Part shown: piece by piece, positions 9,369 through 18,693 of the stretch
Numbering within the stretch: position 1 is the first letter of the stretch
Layout of the letters: every line of letters begins with the position of its first letter
NCBI RefSeq assembly: GCF_900107095.1
Contig: NZ_FNOR01000006.1
Location: forward strand, 186,001 to 250,000
Source: Collimonas sp. OK242
GTDB lineage: Bacteria; Pseudomonadota; Gammaproteobacteria; Burkholderiales; Burkholderiaceae_D
Length of the DNA: 64,000 nucleotides
Direction: 5' to 3'
Program-made: the position numbers and the translations under genes
Notes under the pieces: model-generated
Seen by the model: only the letters and a program-made list of their open reading frames with translations
Told to the model about the DNA's origin: nothing
Databases searched by the model: none

Positions 9369-9933
9369 GAAAGGCGTGTGCTCTTGTAACTTATCTAAAG
9401 TGAGTTGGTGGTTGCCTGCTGTTTGGGCTGGCTGCGGGCGTGCTTATGACGATGAGCTTGCTTGCTAAATTTGGAGACTTAATTTTTTGTCATTATTTTT
9501 CATTCGTCGTCGCGCAAGATTGCAAAAGCACATATAGACATCGTAACGCGCGATTCTATAGCAGGGTTGACAAACCGATACAAAGATTTACAAAAAATTT
9601 CATGTTGCCTATAGGATACCTCTTTATTGATTGTCAAATTATCATGATAAATGACTGTTGCATAACATTTAAATTTGCTTCCTGTGAACTTTCGTCAGAT
9701 AAAAAGTGACCAAAGGTTAAAGCAAGAACTATCGGGTCATATTATCAGGCAAGGCTTGTGCCTGGGACTCCCCAACGGGCGCCCGATGGGGAGTCCGTTG
9801 GGGAGTCCGTTGGGGAGTCCGTTCTACATTCAATCCTGTCCTATCCTGTGTTCATGGCCGCGATTCTGTTTTGAGTCTTATTACGGCCATGACCCGGATG
9901 CGCGCACGATGAACCGCCAAATTGGGAGTCAAC
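9369..9933. other. 565-bp AT-rich intergenic region upstream of fadE
   Basis: This stretch between the divergent SDR gene and fadE is clearly richer in A/T than its surroundings from about 9470 to 9740. A TTGACA hexamer at 9567-9572 is a possible -35 box but lacks a convincing -10. A short open frame at 9440-9709 has no ribosome-binding site and no recognisable protein, and I do not call it. Its right part contains the 12-bp repeat array listed separately. Confidence 0.6.
9765..9823. repeat. 12-bp tandem repeat with an inverted copy
   Basis: The unit GTTGGGGAGTCC occurs at 9797-9808 and 9809-9820, with a one-mismatch copy at 9785-9796. An exact inverted copy (GGACTCCCCAAC) is at 9765-9776. 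In RNA the inverted copy can pair with any of the three direct copies, giving alternative hairpins about 110 nt before the fadE start. It lies outside coding sequence. A regulatory role is inference; slippage expansion of the repeat is an alternative. Confidence 0.8.
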
Positions 9934-12429
9934 ATGTTCTATTGGATCGCAGCGCTGCTTATCGGCGCTATGGCATTAATGCAGTTGCGCGTAAGCGCCT
10001 GGTTTTGGCTGCTTGCCATTCTGCTCTGGATCGGCGGCGGCTTCTGGCTGGCCGGGATCGGTCTGCTGGCAGCGATACTACTGTTGCTGCTGCTGGCGAT
10101 TCCCGCTCTGATCGTGGCTGTCAAACCACTGCGATACAGCCTGCTGAGCCGTCCGATATTGAAAGTATTCCAGCGCATCTTGCCGCGCATGTCGCAGACC
10201 GAACGCGATGCAATTGAGGCAGGTACTACCTGGTGGGACGCCGAACTGTTTTCCGGCAAACCGGCCTGGGACAAATTGCTGCAGCTGGCAGCACCGAAAC
10301 TGACGGAGGAAGAGCAGGCGTTCTTCGATAACGAAGTCGAGCAGCTGTGTGGCCTGATCAGCGACTGGGACAGCACCGAAATCTGGCAGGATCTGTCGCC
10401 GCAGGCCTGGCAGTTCGTCAAGGAGAAAGGTTTCCTCGGCATGATCATTCCTAAGCAATATGGCGGCAAGGAATTCTCAGCCTACATGCATTCGCAGGTG
10501 ATCATGAAGTTGTCGTCGCATTGTTCAGCTGCCGCGATTTCGGTGATGGTGCCGAACTCGCTGGGGCCGGCTGAATTGCTGTTGCAATACGGTACCGAAC
10601 TACAAAAGGATTATTTCCTGCCGCGGCTGGCCGCCGGCGAGGAAATCCCGTGTTTTGCCTTGACCAGTCCCTACGCCGGTTCCGATGCGGCGGCGATCCC
10701 GGATATCGGCGTGGTGTGCATGGGCAGCTACGACGGCCAGGAAATGCTGGGTTTCAGGATCACCTGGGACAAGCGTTACATCACGCTGGCGCCGGTAGCG
10801 ACGGTGCTGGGGCTGGCATTCCGGGTCCATGATCCGGATCAATTGCTGAGCACCGGCGGCACGACAGACCTGGGTATCACCTGCGCGCTGATACCGGCCA
10901 ATCATCCCGGTGTGGTGGCCGGGCGCCGTCACTGGCCTTTGAACGCCGTGTTCCAGAACGGTCCGACTTCCGGCAAGGATGTTTTCATCCCGCTCGACTG
11001 GGTGATTGGCGGCCGCGAACAGATCGGCAAGGGCTGGCGCATGCTGATGGAATGCCTGGCCGCCGGCCGCGCAATTTCGTTGCCGTCTTCGACTGTCGGT
11101 TTTTCCAAGCTGGCGGTACGCGGTACCAGTGCGTACGTCGCGATGCGTCATCAATTCCGGATTCCGATCGGCAAATTCGAAGGAATACACGAAATGCTGG
11201 CGCGCATGGGAGGCAACCTGTATCTGATGGATGCGGTGCGCAGGCTGTCGGCGCTGGCGGTGGATGCCGGAGAAAAACCTTCGGTGATTTCGGCGATCTC
11301 CAAATACCATGTGACCGAGCGCGGCCGGGTTCTGGTCAATGCAGGCATGGATGTGTTGGGCGGCAAGGGCATTTGCATGGGGCCGAATAATTTCCTGGCG
11401 CGCAGTTATCAGCAGATGCCGATTGCGATTACGGTTGAAGGCGCGAATATCCTGACGCGCTGCCTGATCATTTTCGGCCAGGGCGCGATTCGTTGCCATC
11501 CTTATGTGCTGAAAGAAATGAGCGCCGCCAGCGAGCTCGATCAAGGCCGCGCCCTGGCCGCATTCGACCAGGCATTCTTCGGCCACATCAGTTTTGTGTT
11601 CGCCAATTTTTCACGGACATTGCTGGCCGGTTTGTCTAGCGGCAGTTTGCCAGGTGCGCCGCGGGCAGCGCCGCAAGAGCTGCGGCATTTTTATCGCGCG
11701 GTCAACCGCATGTCGGCAGCGTTCGCCTTGCTGAGCGATATGTCGATGTTCGTATTCGGCGGCTCGCTTAAATTCCGCGAGCGTATCTCCGGACGGCTGG
11801 GCGACATCCTGTCGCAGCTGTACCTGATATCCAGTGTGCTCAAGCGTTACGAGGATGACGGCCGGCCGCAGGAAGATTTGCCCTATGTGCACTGGGCGAT
11901 ACAAGATGCCTTGCATCAGGCGCAGGAAGCCTACCTGGGGGTGTTGGACAATTTCCCGAATCGCGTACTGGCAGTGCTGTTGCGTTGCATCGCCTTTCCT
12001 TTCGGCCGGCCTTACCAGTTGCCATCGGATGCGCTGGACAGTACGGTAGCCCGTATCATGCAAACCAACGGCGACAGCCGCGACCGGCTGACCGCTGGCA
12101 TGCACATGCCAAGTGCAGAGCAATCGCCGCACGCCTTTGGCGAGCTGGCTTTCCAGTTGATCCCGCAAGTGAACGCGATCGAAGCGCGGCTCAAGCCAGC
12201 GTTCCAGGCTGGCACGCTGGCGCCAATGCCGCAAAGCCTGATCGAGATGCAGCACTGGGCAATTGCGGCTGCAGCCAGCGGCGACATCACCGAACAAGAG
12301 CAGCAGGTCTTGCAGGATTATGCGCGTTACGGCGATACCAGTGTTCAGGTCGATGATTTCCCGCAGGATTTCAACTTGCTGGAATCGGTACAGAAGCGCA
12401 TGCAGGCGCATGCTCAGCCACAGTCTTAA
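9934..12429 (+). CDS. fadE: acyl-CoA dehydrogenase FadE
   Basis: First step of fatty-acid beta-oxidation: FAD-dependent oxidation of acyl-CoA to trans-2-enoyl-CoA. At about 831 residues it matches the long FadE type (E. coli FadE is 814), not the 380-600 residue dehydrogenases. N-terminal membrane helices (about residues 1-60) precede a core with ALTSPYAGSDA and the late ITVEGANILTR segment, then the FadE-specific C-terminal domain (DUF1974). The start at ATG 9934 is supported by GGGAG six nucleotides upstream; an in-frame TTG at 9922 is less likely. Followed after 56 bp by speG. Confidence 0.93.
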   Translation: MFYWIAALLIGAMALMQLRVSAWFWLLAILLWIGGGFWLAGIGLLAAILLLLLLAIPALIVAVKPLRYSLLSRPILKVFQRILPRMSQTERDAIEAGTTWWDAELFSGKPAWDKLLQLAAPKLTEEEQAFFDNEVEQLCGLISDWDSTEIWQDLSPQAWQFVKEKGFLGMIIPKQYGGKEFSAYMHSQVIMKLSSHCSAAAISVMVPNSLGPAELLLQYGTELQKDYFLPRLAAGEEIPCFALTSPYAGSDAAAIPDIGVVCMGSYDGQEMLGFRITWDKRYITLAPVATVLGLAFRVHDPDQLLSTGGTTDLGITCALIPANHPGVVAGRRHWPLNAVFQNGPTSGKDVFIPLDWVIGGREQIGKGWRMLMECLAAGRAISLPSSTVGFSKLAVRGTSAYVAMRHQFRIPIGKFEGIHEMLARMGGNLYLMDAVRRLSALAVDAGEKPSVISAISKYHVTERGRVLVNAGMDVLGGKGICMGPNNFLARSYQQMPIAITVEGANILTRCLIIFGQGAIRCHPYVLKEMSAASELDQGRALAAFDQAFFGHISFVFANFSRTLLAGLSSGSLPGAPRAAPQELRHFYRAVNRMSAAFALLSDMSMFVFGGSLKFRERISGRLGDILSQLYLISSVLKRYEDDGRPQEDLPYVHWAIQDALHQAQEAYLGVLDNFPNRVLAVLLRCIAFPFGRPYQLPSDALDSTVARIMQTNGDSRDRLTAGMHMPSAEQSPHAFGELAFQLIPQVNAIEARLKPAFQAGTLAPMPQSLIEMQHWAIAAAASGDITEQEQQVLQDYARYGDTSVQVDDFPQDFNLLESVQKRMQAHAQPQS

Positions 12430-12485
12430 GCACGGCAATCGCAGAACTCAACAACAGAATTTGCAACAAGTAAGAAAGAAATCAG

Positions 12486-13022
12486 ATGACTACCCTGGTG
12501 CAGCCGGGCCTGAAACTGCGGCCCCTGGAACGTAACGATTTGCACTTTGTGCATCAGCTCGACAACAACAGCAACATCATGCGTTATTGGTTCGAAGAGC
12601 CGTACGAAGCTTATGTCGAACTGGTGCAGTTGTACGACCAGCACGTACATGATCAAAGCGAACGGCGGTTTATCCTGGAAAGCGACAACGGCGAAATGGT
12701 GGGGCTGGTCGAGCTGGTCGAGATCACCCATATTCATCGGCGCGCGGAATTCCAGATTATCGTCGCACCGGGTGCGCAGGGCAGGGGTTATGCCGAGCGC
12801 GCAACCCGGCTGGCGATTGAATACGCGTTCTGCGTGCTCAATCTATACAAGCTCTACCTGTACGTTGATAAGGAAAACCAAAAGGCGATCCATATTTACC
12901 AAAAATGCGGATTTGAACTGGAGAGCGAGCTGAAAAGCGAATTTTTCATCAATGGCGTGTATCGCGATGCGGTTCGCATGTGCATGTTCCAGCCTGAATA
13001 TCTGGCGAAACGAGCGCGTTGA
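12486..13022 (+). CDS. speG: spermidine N1-acetyltransferase SpeG
   Basis: A GNAT-fold acetyltransferase of 178 residues that acetylates spermidine or spermine with acetyl-CoA, lowering polyamine levels under stress. Visible are [18 protein letters not shown] at the start, cut here, the polyamine-site segment [13 protein letters not shown], the acetyl-CoA loop [13 protein letters not shown] and the conserved [19 protein letters not shown]. Length and motifs match SpeG dodecamers. A probable terminator follows at 13058. Confidence 0.92.
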   Translation: MTTLVQPGLKLRPLERNDLHFVHQLDNNSNIMRYWFEEPYEAYVELVQLYDQHVHDQSERRFILESDNGEMVGLVELVEITHIHRRAEFQIIVAPGAQGRGYAERATRLAIEYAFCVLNLYKLYLYVDKENQKAIHIYQKCGFELESELKSEFFINGVYRDAVRMCMFQPEYLAKRAR

Positions 13023-13057
13023 GATGTTTTTCTGGTTCATCCGGGTAGTCAGTAAGC

Positions 13058-13115
13058 GGGGCCAGGACAGCTCTCGATCGCACGAGAATTATCCTGGCCC
13101 TGCCTGGCATTTTTT
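13058..13115 (+). terminator. probable terminator between convergent speG and sbcB
   Basis: An inverted repeat GGGCCAGGA (13059-13067) / TCCTGGCCC (13092-13100) contains a nested TCTCG/CGAGA stem. A run of six T follows at about 13110, separated by a short CTGG-containing spacer. The spacer makes it atypical for an intrinsic terminator. Confidence 0.5.
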
Positions 13116-13148
13116 CAGCCACGCCCGGACCAGCCGGCGACAGGCAGC

Positions 13149-14582
13149 TTAATCGCGCGCCGGTGCGATCATTTCTGCATAGTCGTACAAGGCGCCGAGA
13201 ATTTCTTCGCCGCGCTCGTCCGTGGATTCCGATAAATTATCGATCTCTTCAAACAGCATGTCGACCGTACGCGCCTTGCCTTCGCCGTCGAACAGGCGGG
13301 CGGCGCGATGCTCTTCCCAGCGTTGCCGGTCTTCTGCCGTCAGGGTTTCGGGGAAGTTGCGGGCGCGGTAGCGGAATGCCAGTTCCTCCAGGCGCTGATC
13401 GTCAAAACTGACATGCGCGGCGGCCAGCTTTTGCGGCGACAGCGCGCGCAATTCATTCAATTTGCGACGATCGTTATTGCCGACGAAACCGCCATACAAG
13501 TCTTCGTCGACATCGTTGGCGGCCTCTTCGGGGCGCTGGAACACCTGGCGCCATAAACCGCCGAGGTCGGGCGCCCGGGCCGCAATCTCGGCATGGCGCA
13601 GCGCTAGCGGAATATCTATGCCCCAGCGCGTCGCCATGTCTGCCGACAGCGTTTGCAGTTTGTTGATCACCATCGGCGATTTATTCAGATGCACCGATTT
13701 CAACGGTAGACGCGTTACACCCTCGGGCAAGGCATCGGTTTTGCTGAACAGCCGGGTGCGCACGGTATCCGCATCCATGGAAAATAGTTCGCTGGGATCA
13801 AACGCCAAATCCCAGGCCAGTATTTCATTCTTGTTGGTGGGATGCACGCCGATCGGCCACATGACCGCGAGGCAGCCGCGTTCGGCCGGGAACATGCCGG
13901 AAATATGCAGGAATGGACGCGGCGTCGGCAGGCCGATTTCAGCGCCGGCGCGATCTTTCTTGTGTAGCGCGAGGCAGAAATCGAATAATTTCGGCTGATG
14001 TTGCCGGATCAGTCGTGCCAGGGCTATCGTCGCCCGCACGTCGGACAGCGCATCGTGCGCGGCTTCGTGGCTGAGTCCGTTGGCGGCGGTCAGGTGTTCC
14101 AGGCGAAAACTCGGCCGTCCCTCGTCGTTGACAGGCCACTGGATACCGTCCGGCCGCAAGGCATAGGCGGTACGCACCACATCCAGGATATCCCAACGGC
14201 CGCACTGGTTTTGCCATTCCCGCGCATAAGGATCGATCAGGTTGCGCCAGAACAGGAAACGCGTGACTTCGTCATCAAACCGGATCGTGTTGTAACCCAC
14301 GCCTATGGTGCCAGGTTCGGAAAACGCTTTCTCAATCTGTGCCGCGAACTGGTATTCGGCGATGCCGCGTTCCAGGCATACCTGCGGCGTGATGCCGGTA
14401 ATCAGGCAGGACTGCGGATCAGGCAAGAAATCATTTGCCGGTTGGCAATATAACATGATCGGTTCGCCGATTTCATTCAATTCGGCATCCGTGCGGATTG
14501 CTGCAAACTGAGCCGGACGGTCGCGTCGCGGCTGGACGCCAAAAGTTTCGTAGTCGTGCCAGAGGAAGGTATGCGTTGACAT
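13149..14582 (-). CDS. sbcB: exodeoxyribonuclease I
   Basis: A 3'-to-5' single-strand DNA exonuclease of 477 residues, acting in recombination and mismatch repair. The DEDDh exonuclease domain shows HDYETFG (Asp10, Glu12) at the start, FRLEHLTAANGLSHEAAHDA with HDALSD (catalytic His/Asp), followed by the exonuclease I SH3-like and helical C-terminal domains. Length matches E. coli ExoI (475). It converges on speG and stands alone. Confidence 0.95.
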   Translation of the reverse strand: MSTHTFLWHDYETFGVQPRRDRPAQFAAIRTDAELNEIGEPIMLYCQPANDFLPDPQSCLITGITPQVCLERGIAEYQFAAQIEKAFSEPGTIGVGYNTIRFDDEVTRFLFWRNLIDPYAREWQNQCGRWDILDVVRTAYALRPDGIQWPVNDEGRPSFRLEHLTAANGLSHEAAHDALSDVRATIALARLIRQHQPKLFDFCLALHKKDRAGAEIGLPTPRPFLHISGMFPAERGCLAVMWPIGVHPTNKNEILAWDLAFDPSELFSMDADTVRTRLFSKTDALPEGVTRLPLKSVHLNKSPMVINKLQTLSADMATRWGIDIPLALRHAEIAARAPDLGGLWRQVFQRPEEAANDVDEDLYGGFVGNNDRRKLNELRALSPQKLAAAHVSFDDQRLEELAFRYRARNFPETLTAEDRQRWEEHRAARLFDGEGKARTVDMLFEEIDNLSESTDERGEEILGALYDYAEMIAPARD

Positions 14583-14833
14583 TGAGGGCTAGCGTGTGTG
14601 CGTGAGGGAGGTGCAGCAGTTTACAGGGATCTTTCCATGCCTGTATAGCAGTTTTGCAACGCTTTAAGCCAAATCATAAGAAGCGCTGAAATAGGGCTTT
14701 TAGCCCCTTAAATTCACCAAACTGATAACTGCTATTGGCAATCGAAATTGGATAATTTATGGGGAAACGCTATTCTGATTGTGCGACGCAACAATTGGCT
14801 TGCGGTGAACGCAAAACGAAAGAGGAAAACATC

Positions 14834-15079
14834 ATGTCTACAATGACAATCAGCAACAGTTCTAGCATCTCCCGTCCAGCCACTTCGGTACAAGTTGCCG
14901 GCGTTTTCAGCGGTGTCGCTGCTTTCTTCAAGCGCCTCGGCAATGCTTATGAGCGTTCGGAAGCGGCACGTAAAGAAGCTTACCTGGCAGAAGCAGTCGA
15001 CCTGTACGACCTGGAATATCGCATGCAACGCCTGGACCGTGAAAGCGCCGAGACTGCAGCATGGATCAAGGGTTTCTAA
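14834..15079 (+). CDS. DUF3563 family protein
   Basis: An 81-residue protein. The C-terminal part has the DUF3563 pattern: AEAVDLYDLEYRMQRLDRES, ending WIKGF. The family consists of small, highly charged proteins common in Burkholderiales and of unknown function. The frame runs upstream to 14759, but AGAGGA at 14821-14826 fits the ATG at 14834. The 250 bp upstream is AT-rich and contains a small GGGCT/AGCCC hairpin at about 14694, but no clear promoter. Confidence 0.85.
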   Translation: MSTMTISNSSSISRPATSVQVAGVFSGVAAFFKRLGNAYERSEAARKEAYLAEAVDLYDLEYRMQRLDRESAETAAWIKGF

Positions 15080-15285
15080 GTTCCAAGCATAGTGTCAGGT
15101 TTTACGGCAGCTAATTGCCGGCAGTAAGCAGTAGTTATAAGCAGTAGTTCGGTATCTTGCAGTTCATCTATATCACTGCGTAGCAGTCGGGCATCCCGCC
15201 GGCATTGGCCGTCAGACCGGGTTGCCCTGCTGCTCACACAGTGCATTTCTGTTCACAATTTCCAGTATTAATTCCTGGTATTAAT

Positions 15286-15588
15286 TCAGTTTGATTCCGC
15301 CAATAGCGTGAAATGCTCGACGACCGGCGCCACCGCGAAAAATGGCCCGACCAGCGCACGCCACTCGGTAAATGCCGGCGATTCGCGAAAATCGACCGTA
15401 TGGTTTTCCAGCGTTTGCCAGGAAATTGTCAGCACATAGCGTTCTGGCGATTCAATGCCCTTGTGTACCTTGAAACCGGCAAAACCTTTGGCTTTGCTGA
15501 TGATTTGTTCAACTCCGCGTTGAATGGCGGCATCAAATTCCTGTTGTTTACCGGGTTGGATGCGGATATCGGCTAATTCGAGAATCAT
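15286..15588 (-). CDS. antibiotic biosynthesis monooxygenase (ABM) domain protein
   Basis: A small 100-residue single ABM domain (dimeric ferredoxin-like fold). MILELADIRIQPGKQQEFD starts the domain, and LTISWQTLENHTVDFRESPAF carries the conserved W and H pattern. Such proteins are heme-degrading or quinol monooxygenases or simple stress proteins; the exact reaction cannot be told. The open frame extends to 15645, but the domain begins at the Met at 15588, taken as start without a strong ribosome-binding site. Confidence 0.82.
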   Translation of the reverse strand: MILELADIRIQPGKQQEFDAAIQRGVEQIISKAKGFAGFKVHKGIESPERYVLTISWQTLENHTVDFRESPAFTEWRALVGPFFAVAPVVEHFTLLAESN

Positions 15589-15710
15589 GGGGGTTTCCAT
15601 CGTTGTTGGTTGGCGGAATCCGGATTGTCGCATTTTTAGCGGCAATCAACCTTTGTGGATTCCCTGCCGATTGACTATGCTGAAAGCATAACCAGTCATA
15701 GGAGACCATC

Positions 15711-16229
15711 ATGTTGGGCAGACAACGACTTTATTTCATGTTGCCGGACGTTTCCAGTGCACGCAGCACACTAGACGAATTGCTGCTGGCCCGGGTCGGG
15801 ATTCGGCACATTCACTTCTGGGGCGCTGAAGGGACATTGCCGGCAGATATGCCTGAAGCCAATGTGCTACACAAAACCGACCTCGCCAATGGAGCAGAAA
15901 TAGGTTTGCTGGCGGGCGGTGTGTTAGGTCTGCTGCTAGGCATGTGGCTGGTGTATTTCCCTCCGGAGTGGGTGCACCTGAACTGGCTGGCGTTGGTGGG
16001 TCTGACGCTGGCCGGAGCGGTGCTGGGCAGCTGGATGTCAGGAATGGCGGCGGCGGCGCTGCCCAACTCCCGTCTGAAAGCGTTCCATGCCGGGATTGAA
16101 GGCGGCAAGATATTGCTCCTGATCGACGTGCCGTTCAAGCGCGTGCCGGAAATAGAGGAATTAATCGAGAAGCGTCATCCGGAAGCCGCTTTCTCTGGCG
16201 TGGAAAAACATGTTCCGGTCTTTCCCTAA
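15711..16229 (+). CDS. putative membrane protein with two-helix glycine-rich core (DUF1269-like)
   Basis: A 172-residue protein. A soluble ferredoxin-like N-terminal part (LYFMLPDVSSARSTLDELL) precedes two membrane segments, about residues 62-84 and 94-116, rich in Gly, Ala and Leu. A C-terminal soluble part contains LLIDVPFKRVPEIEELIEKR. The pattern resembles the DUF1269 and related general-stress membrane proteins. Single gene followed by a strong terminator. No catalytic motif is visible. Confidence 0.75.
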   Translation: MLGRQRLYFMLPDVSSARSTLDELLLARVGIRHIHFWGAEGTLPADMPEANVLHKTDLANGAEIGLLAGGVLGLLLGMWLVYFPPEWVHLNWLALVGLTLAGAVLGSWMSGMAAAALPNSRLKAFHAGIEGGKILLLIDVPFKRVPEIEELIEKRHPEAAFSGVEKHVPVFP

Positions 16230-16250
16230 TTTCATCGGACTAGCGAGAAT

Positions 16251-16280
16251 AAACACCGGCCATCCCGCCGGTGTTTTTTT
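16251..16280 (+). terminator. intrinsic terminator
   Basis: A perfect stem AAACACCGGC / GCCGGTGTTT around a 6-nt loop, ending in a seven-T run, 20 bp after the stop at 16229. Confidence 0.9.
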
Positions 16281-16465
16281 ATGTCAGTCGCGCTGTAATT
16301 CTTCCTGATTCTTTCCTGGTTGATTGTTATTTTGTGCTTAGCTTCGTACACTAGCCTCCGGTTAAAAACAAAATCAATCACACGGTTTTACCTTGTCCGC
16401 CCGGCTCAGTGAATACCTGACCCAGTCGTGGCCGGCAGGTAAATCGACATACAGGGAGGAAATGC

Positions 16466-17764
16466 ATGGCAGCTTCTTATTTTCCCAAATGGCGTTTGCG
16501 CGCCAGCACGGCGGACGGGCAGGGGCAGGTTATCGCTGCCGACGAGCGTTTGCCGTGGCCGCAGACTTTCGCCATGGGGGTGCAGCACGTTGTAGCGATG
16601 TTCGGTGCGACGGTGCTGGCGCCGCTGCTGATGGGATTCGATCCGAACCTGGCGATTTTCATGTCGGGCATCGGCACCTTGCTGTTCTTTGTCCTGGTGG
16701 GCGGCCGAGTGCCGAGCTACCTCGGTTCCAGCTTTTCTTTCATCGGCCTGGTGATTGCGGTTAGCGCTTACAGCGGCCATGGGCCCAATCCCAACCTTGG
16801 CGTGGCGCTGGGCGGCATCGTTGCCTGCGGCGTGGTGTACGCGTTGATCGGCTTGCTGGTGATGGCGATCGGTACGCGCTGGATCGAAACCTTGATGCCG
16901 CCGGTAGTCACCGGTGCGGTGGTGGCAGTGATCGGGCTCAATCTGGCGCCGATTGCGGTGAAGGGCGTCAGCGGCAATAATTTCGATGCCTGGATGGCGC
17001 TGGGGACGGTCTTGTGCGTCGGCGGCGTCGCCGTGTTTGCGCGCGGCATGCTGCAGCGGCTGCTGATACTGGTCGGCTTGATGCTGGCGTATGTGATTTA
17101 TGCGGTGCTGACCAACGGCGCCGGGCTTGGCAAGCCGATCGATTTCGGCATCGTCGCCAATGCCGCCTGGTTCGGCATCCCGCATTTTTCCGCACCGGTC
17201 TTCAAGGCCGATGCGATGGCGCTGCTGGCGCCGATTGCGATTATCCTGGTGGCGGAAAACCTGGGCCATATCAAGGCGGTGGCCGCCATGACCGGACAGA
17301 ATCTCGATAAATACATGGGCCGCGCCTTTGTCGGCGATGGCTTGGCGACGATTGTTTCGGGCAGCGTCGGCGGTACCGGCGTCACCACCTATGCTGAAAA
17401 TATCGGCGTGATGGCGGTGACCAAGATTTATTCGACCCTGGTATTCGTGGTTGCGGCTGGCCTGGCGATCGTCTTGGGTTTTTCACCGAAATTCGGCGCC
17501 GTGATTCAAACCATTCCAGGTGCGGTGCTTGGCGGGGTCTCGATTGTGGTGTTCGGCCTGATCGCTGTCTCCGGCGCCCGCATCTGGGTCGAAAACAAGG
17601 TGGATTTTTCGAACAACCGCAATTTGATCGTTGCCGCCGTGACCTTGGTGCTGGGGGCCGGCGACTTTACCCTGAAGCTTGGCCAGTTCTCCCTGGGCGG
17701 TATCGGCACTGCGACTTTTGGCGCTATCATCCTGCACGCTTTGTTGCGGGAAAAGAAAACCTGA
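16466..17764 (+). CDS. NCS2-family nucleobase permease (uracil/xanthine type)
   Basis: A 432-residue inner-membrane symporter of the nucleobase:cation symporter-2 family, with 12-14 hydrophobic helices. Family marks are MGVQHVVAMFGATVLAPLLMG near the N-terminus, cut here, the VPSYLGSSFSFIG helix and the substrate region AENLGHIKAV. These resemble the uracil permeases UraA, PyrP and RutG more than xanthine transporters. GGGAGGA at 16454-16460 precedes ATG 16466. It is monocistronic with its own terminator, and no pyrimidine genes are adjacent. Confidence 0.88.
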   Translation: MAASYFPKWRLRASTADGQGQVIAADERLPWPQTFAMGVQHVVAMFGATVLAPLLMGFDPNLAIFMSGIGTLLFFVLVGGRVPSYLGSSFSFIGLVIAVSAYSGHGPNPNLGVALGGIVACGVVYALIGLLVMAIGTRWIETLMPPVVTGAVVAVIGLNLAPIAVKGVSGNNFDAWMALGTVLCVGGVAVFARGMLQRLLILVGLMLAYVIYAVLTNGAGLGKPIDFGIVANAAWFGIPHFSAPVFKADAMALLAPIAIILVAENLGHIKAVAAMTGQNLDKYMGRAFVGDGLATIVSGSVGGTGVTTYAENIGVMAVTKIYSTLVFVVAAGLAIVLGFSPKFGAVIQTIPGAVLGGVSIVVFGLIAVSGARIWVENKVDFSNNRNLIVAAVTLVLGAGDFTLKLGQFSLGGIGTATFGAIILHALLREKKT

Positions 17765-17780
17765 GTTCGACTTCCCCTAC

Positions 17781-17820
17781 AAAAAAGCTGCGCAAGGGCA
17801 CACCTTGCGCAGCTTTTTTT
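17781..17820 (+). terminator. intrinsic terminator of the permease gene
   Basis: Stem GCTGCGCAAGG / CCTTGCGCAGC with a 5-nt loop, flanked by A6 and T7, so it can work in both directions. Confidence 0.95.
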
Positions 17821-17949
17821 GCTTGGTATTTAGTACTTGTTTTAAGTACCAAAAATGAAGCTCGTTCCGATTCTGTTGCCGGGGTTTGTCTTGGTTTTAT
17901 TTTCAAAAAGAAAACAATATACGGTGATCAATAGCCTAAATTTAAATTG

Positions 17950-17979
17950 ATTGAACGTCCAATAAATTTAAATTATACT
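17950..17979 (+). promoter_or_regulatory. bet promoter overlapped by a BetI-type operator
   Basis: TTGAAC (17951-17956) and TATACT (17974-17979) are spaced by 17 bp and form a good sigma-70 promoter. The dyad ATTGAACGTCCAAT (17950-17963) resembles known BetI operators and covers the -35 box. Identical 11-bp blocks AAATTTAAATT flank it at 17938-17948 and 17964-17974. Autorepression by BetI relieved by choline is inferred from the family. Confidence 0.8.
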
Positions 17980-18036
17980 GAATTCAGGCAGCGCGGGTGG
18001 GCAGGCCGTTGTTCGTGAACGTTTTGGGAGCGCGAG

Positions 18037-18648
18037 TTGAGGAAAAGAAACGAAATGCTGCCGCTGCGCCGCAAGCAGCTGATCCAGGCGACGCTGGAAG
18101 TGATCGACCGGGTCGGCCTGGCGGATGCAACGATTGCCCTGATTGCCCGGCAAGCCGGGTTGTCGACCGGCATCATCAGCCATTATTTCGGCGACAAGAG
18201 CGGGTTGCTGGAAGCCACCATGCGGCAGATTCTGCGCGACTTAAGGGAAGACACCTTGCGTCGCCGCAGCGAACTGGCTGAAGACAGCGCTGCTGCACAT
18301 TTGCGCGCCATCGTCGACGCCAACTTCAACGATAGCCAGGTCAGCGGGCCGGTCATGAAGACCTGGCTGGCCTTCTGGTCGTCCAGCATGCATCAGGAAT
18401 CGCTGCGCAGATTGCAGCATGTAAATGACCAGCGCCTGCGCTCCAACCTGTGCTGCCAGTTTTTACGCGAACTGCCGCTGGCGCGGGCACGCCATGCCGC
18501 GCGCGGGCTGGCGGCGATGATCGACGGCTTATGGCTGCGCGGTTCTTTATCCGGCGCCGCCTTCGATGCCGACGCGGCTCGGCAACTGGCTTACGAATAT
18601 CTGGATCACCAACTGGCAAAGAAAATCGGCGCAACGCCCGCGGCCTGA
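18037..18648 (+). CDS. betI: TetR-family choline-responsive repressor BetI
   Basis: A 203-residue repressor of the choline-to-betaine genes. The helix-turn-helix [20 protein letters not shown] is followed by [15 protein letters not shown], both near-diagnostic for BetI. The C-terminal ligand domain retains [13 protein letters not shown]. The frame opens just downstream of a stop at 18016; TTG 18037 has GGGAG 6 nt upstream, while ATG 18055 is an alternative giving a protein 6 residues shorter. First gene of betI-betB-betA; betB starts 45 bp later. Confidence 0.93.
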   Translation: MRKRNEMLPLRRKQLIQATLEVIDRVGLADATIALIARQAGLSTGIISHYFGDKSGLLEATMRQILRDLREDTLRRRSELAEDSAAAHLRAIVDANFNDSQVSGPVMKTWLAFWSSSMHQESLRRLQHVNDQRLRSNLCCQFLRELPLARARHAARGLAAMIDGLWLRGSLSGAAFDADAARQLAYEYLDHQLAKKIGATPAA

Positions 18649-18693
18649 GCGTTGACCTATCTGATTGACAGCAACCCATTGAGGAGAATCACC

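Noticed and set aside
9440-9709. 89-codon open frame in the fadE upstream region
   Set aside because: No ribosome-binding site, AT-rich composition and no protein-like features; treated as noncoding.
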